DNA from: Bacteroidetes bacterium MED-G20 | GTDB lineage: Bacteria; Bacteroidota; Bacteroidia; Flavobacteriales_D; Parvicellaceae | Assembly: GCA_002457645.1 (NCBI GenBank) | Contig: NTKH01000004.1 | Span: forward strand, 1 to 44,664 | DNA length: 44,664 nt | Direction: 5' to 3' | In this document: piece by piece, positions 17,840-25,646 of the stretch | Position numbering within the stretch: position 1 is the first letter of the stretch | Layout: each line of letters opens with the position of its first letter | The notes under the pieces: generated by a model | The model's database searches: none | The model's input: only the letters and a program-made list of their open reading frames with translations | Told to the model about the DNA's origin: nothing | Made by a program: the position numbers and the translations under genes

Positions 17840-18421
17840 TTAAACAGCTTTAAGTGTTTTTTTTATGAGCTCCTCAACAGAGGATATTTCACTATTTTTT
17901 AATATCTCATCTATCGTGATTGAAGCTTTCTTTTTATCAATACCTAAAACTACCAATGCTGATAACGCTTCATTTTTATAGGTATTGCCTTGAGGAGATA
18001 AAAAGTCATTTTGAGTTTCTATTTTATCAAGTTTTCCCTTTAAGTCAACAATTATTCTCTGCGCTGATTTTAGACCTATTCCTTTTACACTTTTAAAGGT
18101 ATTTACGTCGCTTTGATCCACTGCAGCAACCACTTCCGATGGCTTCATAGATGATAATATCATTAATGCAGTACTTGCACCAACTCCAGAAACATTAATG
18201 AGTTCTTTAAACATTAATCTTTCTTCTTCTTCTGAAAATCCAAATAGAATATGAGCATCCTCTCTAACAATCAAATGACTATACAATCTTAATTTCCCTT
18301 TTGAAGGAAGTTGGTCATAGGTGTTCAATGAAATATTTAATAAATATCCAACTCCGTTTACATCAATTATAACGGATGTCGGGGTTTTTGACTCTAGAAT
18401 TCCTTCAATATGTGCAATCAT
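17840..18421 (-). CDS. ruvA: Holliday junction branch-migration protein RuvA
   Basis: 193 residues. RuvA tetramers bind Holliday junctions and load the RuvB motor during recombination repair. The N-terminal OB-fold starts MIAHIEGILESK and includes DVNGVGYLLNIS; the helix-hairpin-helix DNA-binding motifs are visible as LINVSGVGASTAL and SVKGIGLKSAQRI; the short C-terminal RuvB-interacting domain follows a linker near residue 140. ATG at 18421. It lies 5 bases after maeB and 9 before sprA. The partner ruvB is about 15 kb away in a different operon rather than beside ruvA, and ruvC is not seen. Confidence 0.96.
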   Translation of the reverse strand: MIAHIEGILESKTPTSVIIDVNGVGYLLNISLNTYDQLPSKGKLRLYSHLIVREDAHILFGFSEEEERLMFKELINVSGVGASTALMILSSMKPSEVVAAVDQSDVNTFKSVKGIGLKSAQRIIVDLKGKLDKIETQNDFLSPQGNTYKNEALSALVVLGIDKKKASITIDEILKNSEISSVEELIKKTLKAV

Positions 18422-18426
18422 ATTAC

Positions 18427-20700
18427 TTATTTTCTGTTTTGAACATCCACAACTCCAAGAGTAATCATATTTAGAATTTCTCTAACTGAAGACCCTATTT
18501 GAAGTACATGAACAGGCTTTTTCATACCTAATAAAATGGGACCTATCGCTTCTTGTTGACTCATTTCTTTTACTAATTTATAGGCAATATTTCCAGAACT
18601 TAAATTGGGAAAAATTAAAGTATTAGCACTTTTTCCTGAAAGCACTGAAAAAGGGAAAAAATCATTAATCAATTCTTTATTAACAGCAAAATTTGCCTGT
18701 ACCTCTCCATCTACGATTAATCCTGGGTGCTTATCATGAAGTATTTTGGTTGCCTCTCTCATCTTAATAGCATCCTCGCCTTCATTAGATCCAAAATTTG
18801 AATAACTTAAAAGTGCAATTTTTGGAATGATTTTATATTGTTTTACGGTCTTAGCCACCAGAAGGGTGATGTCTACTATTTCTTCAACTGTTGGATTAAT
18901 ATTGACGGTTGTATCGGCAAAAAACATGGGGCCATCCTTACTAATTAAAATATACATTCCAGCAATTTTATTCAACCCATCCTCAACTCCAATAACTCTT
19001 AAAGCAGGTCTTATAGAATCTTTATAACTTCTGGTTAATCCAGAAATCATTACGTCTGCCATCCCAGTTTCTACCATAGCAGCAGCAAAATAATTTCTTT
19101 CCCTCATAAGTTTTTTAGCTTCATAAAAAGTCAACCCTCTTCTTTTTCTTTTTTCATGAAGAATCTCGGCAAATCCTTCTCTATGTTTTAGTTCACTTTC
19201 ATTCCTTGGGTCTATAATTTCACAATCAGATAAATCTAAACTATAATCATCTATTATTTTTTGGATTTTCTGTCTTGTTCCTAACAAAATGGGTATTGCA
19301 ATGCCCTCTTCTAAAGCCATTTCTGCTGCTTTTAAAATTTTATAATGATCAGCTTCCGCGAAAACAACTTTTTTTGGATTTCTTTTAGCTTTTTCTGTTA
19401 AGTTTCTAATCAACTTATTATTAAGACCTAATCGGTCCATTAATTCTAACTCATATTTTTCCCAATCTTTAATGGGTATTCTGGCGACTCCAGATTCAAT
19501 TGCTGCTTTAGCTACTGCAGGAGCAACCCAATATATCAATCTTGGATCCAAAGGCTTGGGAATAATTTGAGTTCTTCCAAAAGAAATACTTTTGGCATCA
19601 TATGCTTCATTAACAACATCTGGGACAGGTTCTTTTGCCAAAAGAGCAATAGCTTTTACAGCTGCTAATTTCATTTCTTCATTAATTTTAGTAGCTCTTA
19701 CGTCTAAAGCACCACGAAATATATAAGGGAACCCAAGAACATTATTTACCTGATTAGGATGATCAGATCTTCCAGTTGCCATAATTACATCATCTCTTGT
19801 TTTTAAAGCTATGTCATATTCAATTTCTGGATTAGGGTTGGCTAAAGCAAAAACTATAGGGTTTTTAGACATGCTTTTAATCATCTGTTGATTAACTATT
19901 CCTCCTTTAGATAATCCTAAGAAAACATCTGCTTTTTTAAATGCTTCTTGAAGTGAAGGATTGGAACCTTTTTGCATGAAAAGTCTTTTATTTTCATCAA
20001 GAGAATTTTTTCGAGATTCATGAAGCAAACCTTTAGAATCAAACATAAATATATTTTCCTTTTTAGCTCCCAAAGATATATACATCTTTACGCAAGATTG
20101 AGCAGAAGCTCCTGCTCCACTAACCACTATTTTAACTTTTCCAATTTTTTTCTTTGCAATTTCTAGAGCATTTATCAGGGCCGCAGATGAAATAATTGCT
20201 GTTCCGTGCTGGTCATCGTGCATGATTGGAATATCTAGTTCTTCTTTTAGCCGCTCTTCAATAACGAATGCATCAGGAGCTTTAATATCTTCTAAATTTA
20301 TACCACCAAATGTTGGAGAAATTGCTTTTACAGTTGCAATAAATTTTTCAATATTTGTTTCATTTACTTCAATATCAAAAACATCTATATCTGCAAATAT
20401 TTTAAATAACAAACCTTTTCCCTCCATTACGGGTTTTGAAGCTTCTGGTCCAATATCTCCAAGTCCTAATACTGCCGTTCCGTTAGAAATAACCGCAACT
20501 AAATTTCCTTTAGCTGTATATTTATAAACATTATCTATGTCTTTATTAATTGATAAACATGGCTCTGCTACACCTGGAGAATATGCCAAAGAAAGATCTC
20601 TTTGAGAAGAATATGGCTTTGTAGGAATAACTTCTATTTTGCCTTTTCTACCAGAACTATGATAATCTAAAGCATCTTTTTTTAATAGTTTTTCTGACAT
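18427..20700 (-). CDS. maeB: NADP-dependent malic enzyme with C-terminal phosphotransacetylase-like domain
   Basis: 757 residues from the ATG at 20700; an upstream ATG would add ten residues (MIKLANHIHF) not expected in the family. Decarboxylates malate to pyruvate, giving NADPH. The malic enzyme part (about 1-420) shows SSQRDLSLAYSPGVAEPC with catalytic Tyr40, NGTAVLGLGDIG, DDQHGTAI and the NAD(P)-fold VSGAGASAQS. The rest resembles phosphate acetyltransferase (VFAEADHYKILKAAEMALEE, then MFFADTTVNINPTVEE), which in MaeB acts as a regulatory module sensing acetyl-CoA or related metabolites rather than a working enzyme (known for the family). First gene of the maeB-ruvA-sprA-gcvH-tonB run; divergent from a sirtuin gene. 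Confidence 0.96.
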   Translation of the reverse strand: MSEKLLKKDALDYHSSGRKGKIEVIPTKPYSSQRDLSLAYSPGVAEPCLSINKDIDNVYKYTAKGNLVAVISNGTAVLGLGDIGPEASKPVMEGKGLLFKIFADIDVFDIEVNETNIEKFIATVKAISPTFGGINLEDIKAPDAFVIEERLKEELDIPIMHDDQHGTAIISSAALINALEIAKKKIGKVKIVVSGAGASAQSCVKMYISLGAKKENIFMFDSKGLLHESRKNSLDENKRLFMQKGSNPSLQEAFKKADVFLGLSKGGIVNQQMIKSMSKNPIVFALANPNPEIEYDIALKTRDDVIMATGRSDHPNQVNNVLGFPYIFRGALDVRATKINEEMKLAAVKAIALLAKEPVPDVVNEAYDAKSISFGRTQIIPKPLDPRLIYWVAPAVAKAAIESGVARIPIKDWEKYELELMDRLGLNNKLIRNLTEKAKRNPKKVVFAEADHYKILKAAEMALEEGIAIPILLGTRQKIQKIIDDYSLDLSDCEIIDPRNESELKHREGFAEILHEKRKRRGLTFYEAKKLMRERNYFAAAMVETGMADVMISGLTRSYKDSIRPALRVIGVEDGLNKIAGMYILISKDGPMFFADTTVNINPTVEEIVDITLLVAKTVKQYKIIPKIALLSYSNFGSNEGEDAIKMREATKILHDKHPGLIVDGEVQANFAVNKELINDFFPFSVLSGKSANTLIFPNLSSGNIAYKLVKEMSQQEAIGPILLGMKKPVHVLQIGSSVREILNMITLGVVDVQNRK

Positions 20701-20742
20701 AAAATGAATATGATTAGCTAATTTAATCATCTGAAAAGAACA

Positions 20743-20775
20743 GGAAACATAAACTTAAGTTTATTGTATAACAAA
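20743..20775 (-). promoter_or_regulatory. weak candidate promoter for maeB-ruvA-sprA
   Basis: On the minus strand TTTG (20775-20772), a 21-base spacer and TATGTTTC (20750-20743) approximate the Bacteroidota TTTG / TAnnTTTG pattern with one mismatch in the -7 box. The -7-like box ends 42 bases before the maeB ATG. The 16-bp palindrome overlaps the end of the -7-like box and most of the spacer, which would suit a repressor site. Inference from pattern only. Confidence 0.25.
20749..20764. promoter_or_regulatory. 16-bp perfect palindrome, candidate operator between maeB and the sirtuin gene
   Basis: ATAAACTTAAGTTTAT is its own reverse complement over all 16 bases and sits in the 78-base divergent region, 14 bases before the sirtuin ATG and 48 before the maeB ATG. 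Symmetry and place suit a dimeric regulator, though AT-rich DNA yields such palindromes by chance more often than balanced DNA does. Confidence 0.4.
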
Positions 20776-20778
20776 TAA

Positions 20779-21513
20779 ATGTTAATGAAAAATATTGTAG
20801 TATTTACGGGTGCCGGTATAAGTGCTGAAAGTGGATTATCCACCTTTAGAGATAATGGTGGTATTTGGGATGAATTTCCAGTCGAAGAAGTTGCTACATT
20901 AAATGCATGGGAGAAAAATCCAATTAAAGTTATTGAATTCTATAATTTAAGAAGAAAGTTGTGTTTAATGGCTAAACCAAACATGGCACACCAAAATATT
21001 CAAAAACTTGAAAAAAAATTTAATGTAAATATTATTACTCAAAATATTGACGATTTGCACGAAAGAGCTGGGTCAAAAAATGTACTTCATTTACACGGTG
21101 AAATTATGTTATCTAGAAGTACTAAAACAGGGAAAACTTTTCGAATTAAAAAGGATTTAAAATATGGTGATAAATGTTCTGATAATTTTTTGTTAAGACC
21201 TCATGTTGTGTGGTTTGGAGAAGAGGTTCCAAAAATGAAAGAAGCCTATAAAATTATTAATAAAGCAGATGTTTTAATAATAATTGGGACTTCACTTAAA
21301 GTATATCCTGCAGCAGATTTAATAAACTTTATAAAAGAAAATTGTAAAGTTTTTTTAATTGACCCTAATCCAAAACTCAATATTAAAAAAGTAACTCACC
21401 TAAAAAAAAATGCAGTAAATGGAACTAAAGAATTGTATGAGAATTTAATGGTTGATAATCAATTATTAAAAATAAGCGATGAGCTAGAGCATAAATCAAA
21501 TCCTGAGAAATAG
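20779..21513 (+). CDS. cobB: NAD-dependent protein deacylase, sirtuin (CobB-like)
   Basis: 244 residues of the Sir2 family, which removes acyl groups from lysines using NAD. NAD-binding motifs are FTGAGISAESGLSTFRD (residues 9-25) and TQNIDDLHERAG; the catalytic His106 is in HLHGE. Tyr55 and Arg58 in FYNLRR match the Tyr-x-x-Arg signature that lets SIRT5/CobB types bind succinyl and malonyl lysines. The zinc-binding cysteine pairs usual after HLHGE are missing: only one Cys lies before LRPHVVWFGE. Divergent from maeB across 78 bases. A second ATG two codons in is an equal start. A weak hairpin overlapping the stop (21513-21527) followed by six T might end the transcript. Confidence 0.92.
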   Translation: MLMKNIVVFTGAGISAESGLSTFRDNGGIWDEFPVEEVATLNAWEKNPIKVIEFYNLRRKLCLMAKPNMAHQNIQKLEKKFNVNIITQNIDDLHERAGSKNVLHLHGEIMLSRSTKTGKTFRIKKDLKYGDKCSDNFLLRPHVVWFGEEVPKMKEAYKIINKADVLIIIGTSLKVYPAADLINFIKENCKVFLIDPNPKLNIKKVTHLKKNAVNGTKELYENLMVDNQLLKISDELEHKSNPEK

Positions 21514-21558
21514 TTAAAAATATTAACATTTTTTCCAATAATAATATATTAATTATTA

Positions 21559-21723
21559 TCATACTAAAAAAGTAATATATCCAAAAGAAAATAGAGCTAT
21601 TAGAATAAATATTAAGGAAATTATAAAATAACTATTAAGTGTTTTCTTATCAAAAAGAATTAAATTAATAGTCTTATACATTGCAAATTCATCTGATATA
21701 TTATTATTATATTCACATTTCAT
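21559..21723 (-). CDS. possible 54-residue single-pass membrane protein
   Basis: An ATG-to-TGA frame in the otherwise empty stretch between the sirtuin and thioredoxin-like genes. It predicts a polar N-terminal 30 residues (MKCEYNNNISDEF...) and one strong hydrophobic helix from about residue 32 to the end (YFIISLIFILIALFSFGYI). No family recognised. The DNA is AT-rich enough that chance frames of this size, with hydrophobic translations, are expected, and it lies opposite to both neighbours, so it is a weak call. No promoter box was found for it. Confidence 0.3.
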   Translation of the reverse strand: MKCEYNNNISDEFAMYKTINLILFDKKTLNSYFIISLIFILIALFSFGYITFLV

Positions 21724-21772
21724 ATAACATATTGTAAGTAATTAATAAATATGATTGCTTGAAAAAAAACTT

Positions 21773-22255
21773 ATGAAAAAACTATTATTCTTATTTTATT
21801 TTAGTCTATTTAATTTCGTCATTTACAGTCAATTACCTAATATTAATCTTAAAGATGTGAATGGAAATAATAAGAATTTATCTAAACTTTCAAATAATGG
21901 CAATCCTATTATAATAAGTTTTTGGGCAACTTGGTGTAAGCCTTGTAAAGCAGAACTTAATACAATCGCAGAAGAATATGATGATTGGGTAGATGAAACC
22001 GGAGTAAAGTTAATTGCAATTTCTATCGATGATGCAAGGTCTAGTTCTAGAGTAGAACCCTATATAAATGTTCAAGGCTGGGATTATATGGTACTCTTAG
22101 ATCCCAATGGTGATTGCAAAAGAGCTATGAATGTGAATAATGTTCCTCATACATTTTTAATTAATGGTTCAGGAAAAATAGTTTGGGATCATAACAATTA
22201 TTCAATAGGGGATGAAGACGAGCTGTATGAAGAACTCGTTAAAATTTCAAAATGA
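21773..22255 (+). CDS. exported TlpA/ResA-like thioredoxin-fold protein
   Basis: 160 residues from the ATG at 21773; a TTG six codons upstream spoils the signal peptide and is less likely. The signal peptide is MKKLLFLFYFSLFNFVIYSQ, with cleavage likely after YSQ. The thioredoxin fold shows SFWATWCKPCKAEL (active-site Cys-Lys-Pro-Cys), ISIDDARSS and the cis-proline loop NNVPHTFLING. It should act as a periplasmic or surface thiol-disulfide oxidoreductase or reductase. The TGA overlaps the ATG of the next gene (ATGA), a barrel protein, and a cysteine-bearing lipoprotein follows, so a shared redox task is likely. It is not obviously a cytochrome c maturation protein, since no ccm genes are near. 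Confidence 0.88.
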   Translation: MKKLLFLFYFSLFNFVIYSQLPNINLKDVNGNNKNLSKLSNNGNPIIISFWATWCKPCKAELNTIAEEYDDWVDETGVKLIAISIDDARSSSRVEPYINVQGWDYMVLLDPNGDCKRAMNVNNVPHTFLINGSGKIVWDHNNYSIGDEDELYEELVKISK

Positions 22256-23928
22256 AATTAAGACTTGTAATTTTATTGACATTACTAATTTTTTTCATTG
22301 TTAATATTAATGGACAAGACTTAAAATCTCCAGGTGTCATTTCTGGAAATATTCAAACAATTGGTCAATATTATCAAGAAGATTCTATTATAAATGCTGC
22401 TTTACCAGAACATCTTTATGGATTTAATGGGTTTGCTAATATCAATTATCAAAAAGGTGATTTTAGAGCTGGCATTCGCTATGAAAGTTACTTAAATACT
22501 TTAGAAGGTTATCCGACTTCATTTTCCGGCACTGGAATTGGTTATAGATATTTATCTTGGAAAAGTGATAATGTTGGTATTACAATTGGAAATTTCTACG
22601 ACCAATTTGGAAGTGGAATGATTTTTAGAGCTTATGAAGAAAGGCAACTGGGAATTGATAATTCATTAGATGGGATACGATTAACATTTCAACCTGTAAA
22701 TGGTCTTTTTCTGAAAGGTATGGTTGGTAAGCAAAGACATGTATTTATGGATGGCTTGGTAAATGGAAATGGTATTATTAGAGCTTTTGATAGTGAACTT
22801 AACCTCAACGAATTACTAGATTCATCTAATTCATGGAAATTCAAAGCTACTATTGGCGGAAGTTTTGTAAGTAAATTTAATACAGATAATAATACCAGTT
22901 TTTTTGATTTACCTAAAAACGTAGGAGCTTCTTCAATAAGACTCAATTTGAGGTACAATAAAATTCGTTTTAGTGGAGAATATGTTCATAAAATCAATGA
23001 CCCATACCCTGATAACCAAGATAGTAGATTTAATTATATTTATAAAAATGGTGAAGGAGTTTTACTTAATCTAGGTTATTCTACAAAAGGGTTTGCAGTT
23101 GATTTTTCTGCTAAACATATGGACAATATGTTATGGCGTTCTACTAATGTCAATGTTGGACCTACAGATTTATTAATTGGTTATTTGCCCGCGTTAACTA
23201 AACAACACACTTATAATCTTGCAGCAACTCTTTACCCATATGCTACTAATTTTTATGGAGAAATTGCTTACCAATTAGATGTTCTTTATAAAATTCCAAA
23301 AAAATCTTTCTTGGGTGGTAAATATGGTACTTCAATTGCATTAAACTTTGCAACTGCCCATGTTCCAGAAAGAAATTTTATTGAAGATATGGAGTCAACA
23401 AGAACTAGTTATACCAGCTCTGTCTTTTCCCGATCTGATAGTATATTATTTCAGGATTTTAATGTTGAGATTAAACGAAAAATAAATAAAAAACTAAATA
23501 TAAGTCTGAACTATTTTAATTTTATTTTTAATGATGATGCGGTTAAAGTGGCTAATTACTACAAAATGATATATGCTCAAATAGCAGTGATGGATTTAAC
23601 ATATAAAATAAACAGACATCATTCCTTGAGATTTGAGACTCAAGCTATGTGGACTAATGAAGATAAAGGTGATTGGCTATTTGGTCAAATTGAATATACT
23701 TTTAGTCCTCACTGGTATATAGCAATTCTAGACCAATATAACTCCGGAAATGAAGACCTTAAAAAGCGTGTTCATTATGGGTTAATATCTGCGGGTTACA
23801 TTAATGGATCTCATCGTTTTTCTTTTCAATATGGAAAACAAAGAGCTGGTGTTTTTTGTGTAGGTGGGGTTTGTAGGGCTGTTCCCGCTTCAAATGGTCT
23901 AACATTCTCTTTCACCTCAAGTTTTTAA
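22252..23928 (+). CDS. DUF6029-like outer-membrane beta-barrel protein
   Basis: 558 residues. A signal peptide (MKLRLVILLTLLIFFIVNINGQ, about 22 residues) is followed by long alternating, aromatic-rich segments typical of barrels: FRAGIRYESYL, GIGYRYLSWKSDNVGITIGNFYDQFGSGMIFR, and an end in Phe (FSFTSSF). Near the C-terminus a pair of cysteines five apart, FCVGGVCRAVPASNG, is unusual for a barrel and resembles the end of the Bacteroidota DUF6029 family (from memory). Function is not established. It overlaps the thioredoxin-like gene by four bases and ends one base before the Omp28-like lipoprotein, so the three are one transcript. I infer an outer-membrane channel or scaffold served by the two thiol proteins. 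Confidence 0.8.
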   Translation: MKLRLVILLTLLIFFIVNINGQDLKSPGVISGNIQTIGQYYQEDSIINAALPEHLYGFNGFANINYQKGDFRAGIRYESYLNTLEGYPTSFSGTGIGYRYLSWKSDNVGITIGNFYDQFGSGMIFRAYEERQLGIDNSLDGIRLTFQPVNGLFLKGMVGKQRHVFMDGLVNGNGIIRAFDSELNLNELLDSSNSWKFKATIGGSFVSKFNTDNNTSFFDLPKNVGASSIRLNLRYNKIRFSGEYVHKINDPYPDNQDSRFNYIYKNGEGVLLNLGYSTKGFAVDFSAKHMDNMLWRSTNVNVGPTDLLIGYLPALTKQHTYNLAATLYPYATNFYGEIAYQLDVLYKIPKKSFLGGKYGTSIALNFATAHVPERNFIEDMESTRTSYTSSVFSRSDSILFQDFNVEIKRKINKKLNISLNYFNFIFNDDAVKVANYYKMIYAQIAVMDLTYKINRHHSLRFETQAMWTNEDKGDWLFGQIEYTFSPHWYIAILDQYNSGNEDLKKRVHYGLISAGYINGSHRFSFQYGKQRAGVFCVGGVCRAVPASNGLTFSFTSSF

Positions 23929-23929
23929 T

Positions 23930-24850
23930 ATGAAAAAATATTTAAAATATTTTTTGATTATATCCATCTTCTCATGTGATAAAATAGAAAATCCCTTACC
24001 TGAAGAATATGGTAAATTTGATTGGTCCTTATATCCAGGGGACCCTGCTGATTATAGTTATGATTTGGTAAATCCGGAAAATAATTGGGGGCCAAATAAT
24101 AATCCTAAAAGTATTCTATTAGAAGATTATACTGGTCATAAATGTACAAATTGTCCAGAGGCAGCCCAAATTGCTAAAGATTTAGAAGATGATACCAGTA
24201 AAAATGTAATAGTTTCAACTATACATGCAAGTCAAGATGGGACTTTTCAGTCTACAGATAATATATTTATAAACAATTATGAAACCGAAGCAGGAAATGA
24301 ATATGTGAGGGGCAGTGAAATGCCAGGCTTTCTTGGGAATCCAATGGGAACAATCAATAGAAATGATGGTGGGTTGAGTAACTCCTCATGGTATTTTGCA
24401 AGTGATTGGCTGAACGGAGTAAATAATGAGCTAAACAGTGCATTTTCATTAAATATACAATTACAGTATTATTACTTTACTCAAACAAATGGTTTATTTA
24501 TTCACACAGAAACTTCTATTTTAAATGATCTCACTGGTGAATATCACTTGGTAATTTATCTTATTAGAGATGATATAGTCTCTCCACAGAAGTTTAACAG
24601 TGGAATAATTGATACTAACTATCATCACCACGCTGTACTTTCTGATAATATAAATGGAACTTGGGGAACACCAATTATTAATGGAACCGCAGAAAAAGAT
24701 TCTATGATTTACAATAATTTTACTTATGAACTTATTGATCCAAGTATTGATTCTACTTACTCAATTGATAATCTATCGCTTATAAGTTACGTCATTGATA
24801 GAAATACTTTAAGAGTTATTCAGGTTATTAAAACTAAACTTAATTATTAA
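23930..24850 (+). CDS. Omp28-like lipoprotein with a Cys-x-x-Cys motif
   Basis: 306 residues. The leader MKKYLKYFLIISIFSC gives a lipobox with Cys16, so the protein is likely lipid-anchored. After a linker comes ILLEDYTGHKCTNCPEA (residues 61-77), a thioredoxin-like start in which CTNC resembles an active site; this is the signature of Omp28-related Bacteroidota proteins. The C-terminal half is beta-rich with no recognised motif. Third gene of the exported cassette, starting two bases after the barrel gene's stop (TAATATG). Its TAA shares three bases with the stop of the convergent lpxA. Role unknown; a surface or periplasmic oxidoreductase is the simplest inference. Confidence 0.82.
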   Translation: MKKYLKYFLIISIFSCDKIENPLPEEYGKFDWSLYPGDPADYSYDLVNPENNWGPNNNPKSILLEDYTGHKCTNCPEAAQIAKDLEDDTSKNVIVSTIHASQDGTFQSTDNIFINNYETEAGNEYVRGSEMPGFLGNPMGTINRNDGGLSNSSWYFASDWLNGVNNELNSAFSLNIQLQYYYFTQTNGLFIHTETSILNDLTGEYHLVIYLIRDDIVSPQKFNSGIIDTNYHHHAVLSDNINGTWGTPIINGTAEKDSMIYNNFTYELIDPSIDSTYSIDNLSLISYVIDRNTLRVIQVIKTKLNY

Positions 24851-25626
24851 CTCAATCCTCTCATAATTCCTTTGGTAGAGTTTCTAATAAACTCTAATAT
24901 TACTTCTTTTTCTTCTGAAACTGGAATTTCCAAATCTGCAACTCTTAAAGCTGTTGTCATGTTACTATTTTGGACATAAATCACTCTGTAAATATCTTCT
25001 ATATTGATTATTTGTTGGTCATTAAACCCTCTTCTTCTTAACCCAATTGTATTAACACCAATGTAGGACAATGGTTCTCTAGCAGCTTTAACATATGGAG
25101 GAACATTTTTTCTTACAAGAGATCCTCCAGCAATAAATGAATGCTGTCCTATGCTAACAAATTGTTGAATTGCAGCAGTTCCTTCAATAATGACCCAATC
25201 ACCAACAATTACATGGCCGGCTAATTGGACTAAATTAGCTATAACTACATTATCACCTACTGTACAGTCATGAGCAACATGGACATAAGACATCAGTAAA
25301 CAATTACTACCAACTTTTGTTATTTTCTTATCTAAAGTTCCTTTATGAATGGTTACGTATTCTCTTATTGTAGTATTATCCCCTATTTCGGTAATTGCGT
25401 ATTCTCCATTATACTTTAGATCTTGAGATTCTGCCGAAATAATAGCACCTGGAAAAATTTTACAATTATTTCCAATCCTAGCTCCACTCATAACAACTGC
25501 GTTGGATGCTATCCAACAATTATCTCCAATAACAACATCTTCATAAATTGTTGCGAATGGTTCAATTATAACATTTTTTCCAATTTTAGCATTGGGATGT
25601 ATATTGGCAAGTTTATGATTAATCAT
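24847..25626 (-). CDS. lpxA: acyl-[ACP]-UDP-N-acetylglucosamine O-acyltransferase
   Basis: 259 residues. First enzyme of lipid A synthesis, adding a 3-hydroxyacyl chain to UDP-GlcNAc in the cytoplasm. The N-terminal two-thirds is a left-handed beta helix of hexapeptide repeats (IHPNAKIGKNVIIEPFATI and so on), with the catalytic His119 in YVHVAHDCTVG, then the SIGQHSFIAGGSLVRKNVPPY stretch and a helical C-terminal domain containing GLRRRGF. Length fits the family. It lies 20 bases after the lpxC/fabZ stop and is the last gene of the HD-lpxD-lpxC-lpxA operon. Its stop overlaps the convergent lipoprotein stop. Confidence 0.96.
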   Translation of the reverse strand: MINHKLANIHPNAKIGKNVIIEPFATIYEDVVIGDNCWIASNAVVMSGARIGNNCKIFPGAIISAESQDLKYNGEYAITEIGDNTTIREYVTIHKGTLDKKITKVGSNCLLMSYVHVAHDCTVGDNVVIANLVQLAGHVIVGDWVIIEGTAAIQQFVSIGQHSFIAGGSLVRKNVPPYVKAAREPLSYIGVNTIGLRRRGFNDQQIINIEDIYRVIYVQNSNMTTALRVADLEIPVSEEKEVILEFIRNSTKGIMRGLS

Positions 25627-25646
25627 TATTGTTCTGTTAAAATAAT

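Noticed and set aside
17828-17842. A RuvA-SprA fusion, since both are in the same frame
   Set aside because: An in-frame TAA closes ruvA 9 bases before the sprA TTG, and SprA needs its own signal peptide at the N-terminus.
21513-21559. Two AT-only or nearly AT-only inverted repeats after the sirtuin gene (GTTAA/TTAAC at 21513-21527; ATAATAAT/ATTATTAT at 21538-21559)
   Set aside because: Stems are short or pure A-T, expected often by chance in such DNA; only the first, with six T after it, could be a weak terminator.
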